Source of the DNA: Saltatorellus ferox
Lineage (GTDB): Bacteria > Planctomycetota > UBA1135 > GCA-002686595
Reading direction: 5' to 3'
Length of the DNA: 64,000 nucleotides
Assembly (NCBI GenBank): GCA_007751475.1
Contig: CP036434.1
Span: 6,639,524-6,703,523, forward strand
Below, in pieces: positions 8,838 through 16,030 of this stretch. Positions within the stretch are counted from its first letter, which is position 1; every line of letters starts with the position of its first letter. The notes beneath the pieces are model-generated. The model saw nothing but the letters and a program-made list of their open reading frames with translations, searched no databases and was not told the DNA's origin. Both the position numbers and the translations under genes were made by a program.

Positions 8838-10454
8838 CTACTCGCTGCTTCTCGGTGGCGCCAATGCGGCACCCAGCGCGGTTCCCGGCGTCAATCGACG
8901 CCAGCGCTGCTCGGGGCGGATCGAGTGGACTTTGGGGTCGCGCCATGCCTTGGGCCTGCCCGATGGATGAACCTCCTTCTCGGCGTTCTTGCGAATCCCG
9001 CGCAGCATGCCACGGAAGACGAAGCCGTGCAGCGGCAGCACCGCGTACCAGTAGATGAGGCCGAACAACCCGCGTGGGATGAACGACGCAGTCTGCACCA
9101 CCCGCACGAGACGATCCGACTCACCGTCGGCAGCCTCGTCGTCCGCGGGCTCCACGTGGAACTCCAGGAGCGCTTCGCCCGGTACCTTCATCTCCGCGCG
9201 CAGCGCGAGATGCTCGGGCGCTTCGATCCCGGTCACCCGCCAGAAGTCCAGGGCCTCTCCGAACGCTACGTTCTCCGGATCGCGACGACCGCGCCGCAGC
9301 CCGGGGCCGCCCACGAGCCGATCCATCCAGCCCCGCACGCGCCAGAGCCAGTCGAGCGCGTAGTACCCGTGTCCGCCGCCCACGCGGCAGATGGCCTTGA
9401 ACGCCGCGGCCTCCGACGAAGCCACGAGCACCGTCCACGTGTCGCGGAAGACCTCGCCACCCGCCCAGCCCGGATCGCCGGGGATCGGGCCCGCCGCGCT
9501 CCACGAGGTCTCGACATCCTGCTCATCCGTGCGCAGGAGCGCCGCGTCGATGGCCTCTTGGACCGTCAACAGCGCCTGGGGAATCAGGCCAGCCGCGTCG
9601 TCGTTCCGGCAAACGACCTCGTTCCGCAGCCCCTCCGCCAGCGGCCGGGCCATCCGCGCGCTGACCGGCGTCACGAGGTGAATCCAGGCCGAACTCAGCC
9701 GCGGCGTCAGAAGCGGAATCGCCAGCACCCGACGACGAGGGAGGCCGCGCGCCTTCGCCATCGTGTTCATGAGGTCGAGGTACGTCACGACATCGGGCCC
9801 ACCGATATCGAGGGTCCGACCCGCCGTCTCCGGCGCATCGAGGGCGCCGATCAGGTAGGCGAGCACGTTGCGCACCGCGATCGGCTGGCACCGCGTCACC
9901 ACCCAGCGCGGCGTGATCATCAGCGGCAGACGCTCGACGAGGTAGCGCAAGATCTCGAACGAGGCCGATCCCGAACCGATGATCATGGCCGCGCGAAAAA
10001 CCGTCAGCGGCACGCTCGACGCCCCGAGAATCTGCTCGACCTCGCGGCGAGAGGACAGGTGCTCCGAGAGGTCGTCCCCGGTCTCGCCGAGGCCCCCGAG
10101 GTAGAGCATCCGCTCGACGCCGCCGCTCACGCAGGCTTCCACGAAATTCGAAGCCAGCCGCCGATCCACCTCACGGTACTTCGAACCCGCCGCCTGCATC
10201 GAGTGGACGAGGTAATAGGCCGCGCGGCAGCCGACCGCCGCCCGCATGATGGCGTCGATGTCGTTGAGGTCCGCTTCGACGACCTCCACGTTGGGGTGCC
10301 GAATCCAGCCGCGCGACTCCAGCTTGCGCGGCGAGCGCGCCACGCAGCGAACGTGGTAGCCCGCCTCCAGGAGGCGCGGCACCAGCCGACCACCGATGTA
10401 GCCAGTCGCGCCGGAGACGAGGATGGGTCGAGTGTCGAGGGTCACGAGAATCAT
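8838..10454 (-). CDS. SDR-type NAD(P)-binding epimerase with C-terminal DUF2867 domain
   Basis: A 538-residue two-domain protein. Residues 1-300 form an atypical short-chain dehydrogenase fold: ILVSGATGYIGGRLVPRLL supplies the glycine-rich dinucleotide loop, followed by YYLVHSM and MLYLGGLGE segments typical of NAD(P)H-binding complex-I-assembly or epimerase-like relatives. Residues about 350-500 match DUF2867 (GGEVFRDTWTVLV, DFWRVTGIE, PGEALLEFHV, GLFGLIYWYAVLPLH). This SDR-DUF2867 fusion is widespread and its substrate is unknown. The frame continues upstream through a palindromic repeat, which is not coding, so the ATG at 10454 is used. Downstream nei is 5 bp away. Confidence 0.85.
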   Translation of the reverse strand: MILVTLDTRPILVSGATGYIGGRLVPRLLEAGYHVRCVARSPRKLESRGWIRHPNVEVVEADLNDIDAIMRAAVGCRAAYYLVHSMQAAGSKYREVDRRLASNFVEACVSGGVERMLYLGGLGETGDDLSEHLSSRREVEQILGASSVPLTVFRAAMIIGSGSASFEILRYLVERLPLMITPRWVVTRCQPIAVRNVLAYLIGALDAPETAGRTLDIGGPDVVTYLDLMNTMAKARGLPRRRVLAIPLLTPRLSSAWIHLVTPVSARMARPLAEGLRNEVVCRNDDAAGLIPQALLTVQEAIDAALLRTDEQDVETSWSAAGPIPGDPGWAGGEVFRDTWTVLVASSEAAAFKAICRVGGGHGYYALDWLWRVRGWMDRLVGGPGLRRGRRDPENVAFGEALDFWRVTGIEAPEHLALRAEMKVPGEALLEFHVEPADDEAADGESDRLVRVVQTASFIPRGLFGLIYWYAVLPLHGFVFRGMLRGIRKNAEKEVHPSGRPKAWRDPKVHSIRPEQRWRRLTPGTALGAALAPPRSSE

Positions 10455-10456
10455 TC

Positions 10457-10526
10457 GCGCCGGGGGCGCTCGCGGATGCGTCCGAAGGTCCCGGACTCGG
10501 GGAGGGTCACTCTCCCATTCGATCGA
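10457..10526 (-). repeat. Copy of the 3' end and downstream region of the gene at 16031
   Basis: About 70 bp here match 15981-16050 at roughly 80% identity by eye. On the minus strand both copies read Asp-Arg-Met-Gly-Glu-stop and continue into the same downstream sequence, with a short GTCCG/CGGAC hairpin. In the second copy this is the real C-terminus and terminator region of the exported repeat protein. Here only those five codons remain, ending exactly where the palindrome at 10526 starts. It is best read as the tail of a lost or rearranged paralogue. Confidence 0.7.
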
Positions 10527-10689
10527 GTGCCCTGAATCAGAAGTTCGTCGCATTAGTTTCAGTCTGTTTCGTTTCGTAGCAAGGCGTCCGAACCGCAGTG
10601 CGTAGCAGTAGTTCCGTCCAAGGTTCGGCAACGCAGCTACGGAGCGAAACAGGCGAAACTAATGCGACGAACTTCTGATTCGGGGCACT
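10526..10689. repeat. 164-bp imperfect palindrome (MITE-like element)
   Basis: Two arms of about 68 bp are inverted copies of each other around a 27-nt centre (10595-10621). The outer 35 bp are almost perfect: AGTGCCCTGAATCAGAAGTT on the left is mirrored at 10670-10689 with one change. The inner part contains a few mismatches around CTGTTTCG and CGTAGC. It is visibly richer in A+T than its surroundings. No transposase is inside and no clear target duplication flanks it. A non-autonomous hairpin element is the simplest reading; a structured RNA is possible. It lies between the divergent epimerase and hydrolase genes. Confidence 0.75.
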
Positions 10690-10816
10690 AGTCTGCGCCA
10701 CAGAATGCGGTTTCGCGAGTGCTGCCAGGATTCGCGCTCGCATGGCGCGCTGGACCACCCAAGCCAGAACTCGAGAATCCGGGCAGAGCCACGGGATCCG
10801 GTCGTCACGCCCCGCC

Positions 10817-12553
10817 ATGCCATCGACTCGGATCCCGGGCTTCATTCGCCTGCCCTGCAAAGCCGCCCTGGTCACGGCGCTGGGGTGCGTGGTTGCAGCG
10901 CTCGTCTCTGCGGTTGTCGGGGGGGTATGGGTGCCGCCGGTCATCAAGGAGAACGGGCCCGCGGACTGGAGCCTCGACGGCCTCGGGTACCCGCCGAACG
11001 CTTCGCTCACCTCCTGCACCACGGCGGACGGCGTGACGCTCAAGGGGTTCTTCGTCCCCGCGGACGACGGCGCCCCCCTCGTCGTGCACTTCGCCGAGTC
11101 CGGGTCTTCCGGCTTCGACGGTGCGTTCTTTCGCAGGCAGTACGAGGGGCTCGCCCACGTGGGCTTCGCCTCTCTCGTCATGGACTACCGCGGGATCGGC
11201 GCCTCGGAGGGAGAGCGCACGCCCTCGCGCCTGGGCGAGGACGCCGCTGCGATCTACGCCCATGCCCGAGGCCTCGTGGGGGGCGACGAAGCGCGGCTTT
11301 TGTTGCGCGGCTGCTCGTTGGGCGCGGTGGCGGCCGCATCGCTGCTCGAGGGCGGGGCTCGCCCAGGGGCCGTGGTGGCCTGGGCGCCCGTGGAGGCCCG
11401 CGACGTGGCGCGGCGCTTCGCAGCCAAGGGGGACTGGGGCCACGCCGCCTGGCTGATGGCGCCGTTCCTGCGCGAGTTCGAGAGCGCTTGCACGACGGAC
11501 CAGCTGCTCGAAGCCAGGTGCCCCGTCTTCGTGGGCGCGAGCCCAGACGATTCGCTCCTGGCCGGGGCGGAGCTGGCTCGATTTCGCGCCGCCAGCGAAG
11601 CGGGCAGGGTTGTGCTGCACGTCCCGGCGCACCTCACCGAGGGTGATAAGCCCGCGGGCCTGTCGGGCCACGGCGCCATCGCCAGCGCGTCCTATTGGAT
11701 CAGCCCTGCGGAGACCGCCTTTCTGCACGACGCCTTCCCCGACGAGCCGGCCGCGGCTCGACGCGCGTACCGGCTGCTGGCCGCCGTCGACACGGCGCCG
11801 CTCGGTGGCGTGCCCGAGGAGCCGCGCTTTCGCGAGGCCCTCGAGTCGATCGCCTCGTTCCGACAGGATATGTGGCCGGCGGCCGCCGTGGCGGCCGCCG
11901 CCGTCCTGCCCGAGCCCTCCCTCGCCAAGGTTCTGGAAGGCCAGGCAAAGATCTGCTCGGAGGGCTGGTTCACCCGGTGGCTCACCTATCAAGACGACGC
12001 CAGCGACGCCGCGGCCCCCATCGAAGACCGCCTCCCTGGGTTGAACGAGATGCTGGCAGTCTTCAAGGCGGACATCGGCGACGAGGCGCAGGGGATCATG
12101 CTGGGCGCTGTGGGCACTGCACAGGGAACGCTCAGGCTGGCGCGGAGCTCGACCGGCGAGGCGCTCTGGACCCCCGAACGCCTGCTGGCACTGGTTCGGG
12201 CGCTGCGCGGAGACACATCCGATCCGTTTGTGTTCGACACCTCGAGCGGGGACGTGCCTGACATCCCGGGCCCCTTCGCTGGGCTCACCGTCGAGCGCGG
12301 AATCACCACGGACGAAGAACCCTCTGTGTCCGTCCACATGGTTCTGGTCTCCAATCGGCGCCCGAGCAAGATCCCTGTGAACCCGGAACGGCTCTTCGCC
12401 TCGCTCGGGATCCGCGACGGAGCGATCACCCCGGCGGAGGAGCGGCGGCTCCTTACCTGCCTCCTTCGTGCGACCTGGCACAGCCACGAGGTGAGGCCCG
12501 ACCCTGGCGGCGACTGGTTGATCATGAAGAGGGACCCGGCGGAATCGCGATGA
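10817..12553 (+). CDS. Membrane-anchored alpha/beta hydrolase-like protein
   Basis: A 578-residue protein. Residues 17-40 form an N-terminal membrane helix. Residues about 65-290 have an alpha/beta hydrolase layout: FFVPADDGAPLVVHF, ASLVMDYRGIGASEGERTP, and nucleophile elbow LLRGCSLGAVAAASLL with Ser167 in a G-x-S-x-G motif. VFVGASPDDSLL is a probable acid loop and a His follows near HGAIAS. The remaining 280 residues have no recognisable family. ATG 10817 is chosen because the helix begins shortly after it, although the frame is open to 10742. The stop coincides with the edge of a transposase remnant, so the last residues may have been replaced by insertion. Confidence 0.7.
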   Translation: MPSTRIPGFIRLPCKAALVTALGCVVAALVSAVVGGVWVPPVIKENGPADWSLDGLGYPPNASLTSCTTADGVTLKGFFVPADDGAPLVVHFAESGSSGFDGAFFRRQYEGLAHVGFASLVMDYRGIGASEGERTPSRLGEDAAAIYAHARGLVGGDEARLLLRGCSLGAVAAASLLEGGARPGAVVAWAPVEARDVARRFAAKGDWGHAAWLMAPFLREFESACTTDQLLEARCPVFVGASPDDSLLAGAELARFRAASEAGRVVLHVPAHLTEGDKPAGLSGHGAIASASYWISPAETAFLHDAFPDEPAAARRAYRLLAAVDTAPLGGVPEEPRFREALESIASFRQDMWPAAAVAAAAVLPEPSLAKVLEGQAKICSEGWFTRWLTYQDDASDAAAPIEDRLPGLNEMLAVFKADIGDEAQGIMLGAVGTAQGTLRLARSSTGEALWTPERLLALVRALRGDTSDPFVFDTSSGDVPDIPGPFAGLTVERGITTDEEPSVSVHMVLVSNRRPSKIPVNPERLFASLGIRDGAITPAEERRLLTCLLRATWHSHEVRPDPGGDWLIMKRDPAESR

Positions 12554-12895
12554 TGCCATCCGAGTTGGACCTCTCGACCGCGTTCGACGTCCGGAAGGCG
12601 TCGACGATGGCTGGCGCGAAATTGGAGGACAGCCAGTCCCTCGTGGATGTTTTCTTCGATCCACGCGGCGACTCTGGGCTCCGAGTCCTGGTACTTGACC
12701 ACGACCGTCTTGATGGCCTGCTCGGCGTCGGCCATCGTCGGCGCGTTGAAGATGGAGCGGAGTTCCTCCGCCATGTCCTTCTTCATCACGATCTTGGAGA
12801 CGTAGGACTGCGCGTTGCGCTGCATGTGGCACTGGCATCGTTGCCAGGCAACGCCAGGGAAGACGGATGCGAGAGCGGCCTTTCTTCTTGAAGGC
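12551..12895 (-). pseudogene. IS256-family (Mutator-type) transposase remnant, copy 1
   Basis: Minus-strand reading frames retain an internal piece of an IS256 transposase: FPGVAWQRCQCHMQRN, then SYVSKIVMKKDMAEELRSIF, NAPTMADAEQAIKT, AAWIEENIHEGLAVL and, after a +1 frameshift near 12590, RTSNAVERSNSDGII. The segment lies between the second catalytic Asp and the Glu of the DDE triad and lacks both ends. A second frameshift lies near 12880. It ends abruptly at the stop of the upstream hydrolase. It is non-functional and related to the inverted copy at 15105. Confidence 0.85.
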
Positions 12896-13468
12896 CAACC
12901 TCCCCTGGCGATGCCGGGACTCCCCCACTGGGCGATCCGGCTGATCTCCTCGCCGCCGCTCTTACCCTCTCCAACTTCTTCCGCGCCGTCTCCGGGTCCG
13001 TGATCAAAGAGATCATGTGCCGACGGCCCCGGCAGCGTGTGCAGCTCAGGACGTCTTCCGAGAAGACTTGCTTCAGAAGAAGCGCGTCCTGGACCCCCTC
13101 GGCCGTCGCTCCGCGTCCGTCGGGGAACCGTCAGGGGATCTGATCCAGCCCCCGGGTGGGCCTGTGCTGGCAGATTGAGGGAAGCGAGAGGACGAGCTGA
13201 TCTGGCACAACGGCTCTGCCTTCGTTGCGAGTTCCTTCGTGGGGATCCGTCCAGCCGCCGATTTGGGCGTGGCGGCTGTCCAAAATCGGTTCGAGCTCAC
13301 GGGCGTGCTGCTCGGCAGCAAGTGCGCGGCGGAGGCCATTGGCCGGTCCTCGATCCATGGAAATGAGCCGCATTGAGGGAGGAAAGAGTGTGACACATCG
13401 CCGATCAGGCGGTCTTCCCCGACATCTGAAGCCCCTTCCTGCTTCTCCCCTTCCACCCGGGCCTCCCC
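12896..13468. other. Intergenic stretch, probably decayed sequence
   Basis: About 570 bp between the transposase remnant and the beta-helix gene. No frame on either strand has a recognisable family or sustained coding character. It may be decayed mobile-element DNA, since remnants lie on both sides. The promoter of the downstream secreted protein should be within it, but no clear -35/-10 pair stands out. Confidence 0.5.
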
Positions 13469-14953
13469 ATGACCAACGCCTCCCTGACCCTCGCTTGCCT
13501 GCTCGTGTCCTCCGCCCCTGCCCAGGACGTCTGGGTGGACCCCGTCCTCGGGGATGACGCCAGCGCTGGCACCCAGGCAGAGCCCCTGCGCACGATCTCA
13601 GCTGCGCTCGCGCGCACCGACGTCACCGCGAGGCTCCTGCCAGGCGAGTACTCCGCAGCTTCTGGAGAGACGTTCCCTCTTCTCCTGGAGGGCTTCGATT
13701 CGATTCGCGCCGAGGGGGACGCCGAAACCACCCGGATCGTTCTGCCGGACGCAGGAGGCTCGCTCAGCTACGGAAGCCTCCAGATCGCCGCCGAAGCCAC
13801 CATCCAAGGCGTCACCCTGGAGCAGGAAGGCACGAGCACGAACGCCATCACGATCGTCAATTCGCCTTACTCGGTCTACAACCACCTCGTCCTTCAGGAC
13901 TCGCGGGTACTCGGTGGCGCGACGGGAGTCGCGGGCAACGCGAACGGAAGGATCACGATTCAGGGCTGCGAGATCGCCGGTCAGTCCGGCGCCGCCATCA
14001 CCACTTTTCGCTGCTCACTTGCCCTCAGCGACGTCACGATTCGCGATGCGACCTCCGGGATCCAAGCCGCGTCGCTGGGGGCTCCGGTCCATCTGGAGCG
14101 CGTCTCCATTCTCGACGTGGCTGAGACGGCCATCTACCTCTACAACTGGCAATACGCCTACGCGCTCGAAGCGTCCATCCACGACTGTCTACTGGCAGGA
14201 CACGAGCGGGGGATCCACTCCGATCAGGGCTTTGTCTGGAACGAGGTCGACGTGCGTGGCTGCACCATCGTCAGCGACCGCGGCCAAGGCGTTGTCAGGG
14301 ACGACTCGGGAGGGTTCATCCACGTCGTCGACTCGATCGTTGCAGGGCATACACTGGGGGATCTGCAAGGCGTCGCTCGGTTCGAAAACTCCCTGGCGGA
14401 GTATGGCGCGCTCCCCGCGCATCGGCCAGGGAGCCTCGTCGGGGATCCCATGTTCGTCGATCGCGCGGGCGGCGACTTCCGCCTCGGCTGGGGCTCCCCC
14501 TGCATCGACTCGGCACAGCCAGGGTTCAGCCGGGACCTGACGGGCCAGCCCCGCGTCGTCGACGGCAACCTCGACCTCGCGCCCGCTCCGGACATGGGCG
14601 CCCTCGAACACCGCACCCTCACGGGGCCGGAGTCCATCCGCCTCGGCGAAACAGTAGCCTTGGAGCTGACAGGCCCGCTCGGCGGCTTCTCGACGGTCGT
14701 CATCAGCCCGGCTGGCTACGCAGCGGTCGGCGCCACGACGCCCTACGGCCGCTTCTTCCTCAAGCCGGGCGGCAGCTTCCGTCTTCCCTCCGTTCTCACC
14801 CAAGGCATCGCGCCCACCCAGCTCACGACGCCTCCCTTCACGGACCCTTCGCTCGTGGGGACACGGGTGGGGCTCCAGGCCCTGACGCGCTCGACCGACG
14901 CGCCCGCCGGAGGAGCCTACAGCCAGCCGCTCCTGGTTCGCATCGATCCCTGA
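13469..14953 (+). CDS. Secreted right-handed beta-helix protein
   Basis: A 494-residue exported protein with signal peptide MTNASLTLACLLVSSAPAQD. It continues with WVDPVLGDDASAGTQAEPLR, the typical DUF1565/pectate-lyase-like opening, followed by about ten strand-turn repeats (for example ITIQGCEIAGQSGAAITT, LSDVTIRDATSGIQAAS, VDVRGCTIVS) and the PDMGALEH motif common at the end of such helices. A final 100-residue beta domain follows. No pectate lyase catalytic residues were recognised, so it may bind or modify polysaccharide without being a lyase. It is flanked on both sides by inverted IS256 remnants. Confidence 0.8.
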   Translation: MTNASLTLACLLVSSAPAQDVWVDPVLGDDASAGTQAEPLRTISAALARTDVTARLLPGEYSAASGETFPLLLEGFDSIRAEGDAETTRIVLPDAGGSLSYGSLQIAAEATIQGVTLEQEGTSTNAITIVNSPYSVYNHLVLQDSRVLGGATGVAGNANGRITIQGCEIAGQSGAAITTFRCSLALSDVTIRDATSGIQAASLGAPVHLERVSILDVAETAIYLYNWQYAYALEASIHDCLLAGHERGIHSDQGFVWNEVDVRGCTIVSDRGQGVVRDDSGGFIHVVDSIVAGHTLGDLQGVARFENSLAEYGALPAHRPGSLVGDPMFVDRAGGDFRLGWGSPCIDSAQPGFSRDLTGQPRVVDGNLDLAPAPDMGALEHRTLTGPESIRLGETVALELTGPLGGFSTVVISPAGYAAVGATTPYGRFFLKPGGSFRLPSVLTQGIAPTQLTTPPFTDPSLVGTRVGLQALTRSTDAPAGGAYSQPLLVRIDP

Positions 14954-15104
14954 GGACGGTCAGCCCCCTGCGTCTCCCTGCAGATCGAGAGCGGGGAGCC
15001 CGTCCAGGGAAGACACATTCTCCTCAGCACGGCAATCGCGTTCGCCGCTCTTTCCCTTCAACTCGGCCCAGCCGTCGAGGATCGGACGCTGGCCCCGGTT
15101 CTCC

Positions 15105-15485
15105 ATGACGGGACGGAAGTCCAAGCGGGTGTCGACACGCCGTGTCCAAAAGGTCACCGAGGAGCTCTGGGGCCTCAAGGCCGCTTTCGCAACGGTCTTC
15201 CGTGGCGTTGCCTGGCAGCGATGCCAGTGCCAAATTCAGCGCAACGCGCAGTCCTACGTTTCCAAGATCGTCATGAAGAGGGACATGGCGGAGGACCTCC
15301 GCTCCATCTTCAACGCGCCGACGATGCCCGACGCCGAGCAGACCCTCAAGACGGTCCTGGCCAGGTACCAGGACTCAGAGCCCGGAGTCACCGTGTCAAC
15401 CGAGGAGAACAGCCACGAAGGCGTCGCTGTCCTTTCATTTCCCGCCAGCCATCGTCGACATCTCCGGACCTCGAATGCGGTCGAG
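15105..15485 (+). pseudogene. IS256-family transposase remnant, copy 2
   Basis: The plus strand carries the same internal transposase segment as the copy at 12551 but in opposite orientation: GLKAAFATVFRGVAWQRCQ, SYVSKIVMKRDMAEDLRSIF, NAPTMPDAEQTLKT, ENSHEGVAVLSFPASHRR and RTSNAVE. The Asp-containing motif expected before GLKAAF is degraded and the catalytic Glu domain is missing. The sequence stops matching at about the same codon as copy 1. It runs tail-to-tail into an IS91-type remnant on the other strand. Confidence 0.85.
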
Positions 15486-15940
15486 ACTGATGGCGGGCCT
15501 CGTGACATAGCGGCAGAGCTTCTCCAGGTGCGCCCGATGGCCCTTCCGGATCAGCGCACGCAATGAGAACCCGTCAGCATTCACTACCAGCGGAGGCGGC
15601 ACGTCTTGACTCCCCCAACCCGACGACTGGAACGCAAGGCCGAGATCAGGGTCGATGAGGCGCTTCAGCGGCTGCCCAGCACCAGGACCGAAAGGCACCA
15701 GCGACTTCACCGAGGCAGCCTGCAGGGCCGGAAAGAACGGATTCTCACGCGCGTCGCCAAAATCGAGAAGCGGCTGCTCATCGGCGCCCGCGTCCGCGTA
15801 CAAGGTCGAAGCGGGTTGCGTGCAAAGCGCCATGGCCACGCCACGCCTCCGAGACGTTTCTCGAGCTGCTGCCATCGCTCCGGATAGAGCTGCAGATCCC
15901 GCGGCCGGGCGAAGTGGATCTCGGCGAAAAGGCCGTCGAG
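15474..15940 (-). pseudogene. IS91-type (Y2) transposase remnant
   Basis: Minus-strand sequence preserves a stretch typical of IS91-family transposases (Y2_Tnp): VPFGPGAGQPLKRLIDPDLG, VVNADGFSLRALIRK and HLEKLCRYVTRPAISLDRI. The catalytic tyrosine region and both termini are missing, and the frame breaks near 15855, upstream of which another short frame reads DLQLYPERWQQLEKRL. The homology ends within about 10 bp of where the plus-strand IS256 remnant ends, marking a junction between two decayed elements. Confidence 0.7.
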
Positions 15941-16030
15941 ATCAGCGACAGCGCATCTTTCGGATAAGCCAAAGTGCTTTGCGCCGGGGCCACTCGCGGG
16001 TGCGTCCGAAGCTACCGGACCCGCGGGTGG

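Noticed and set aside
10454..10631. Extending the epimerase gene upstream to 10631
   Set aside because: The extra residues would be encoded by the palindromic element and the duplicated gene tail, and the dinucleotide-binding fold starts just after the ATG at 10454.
15105..15566. A 153-codon plus-strand frame taken as an intact gene
   Set aside because: It is an internal transposase piece lacking the catalytic residues, joined to unrelated sequence after codon 127.
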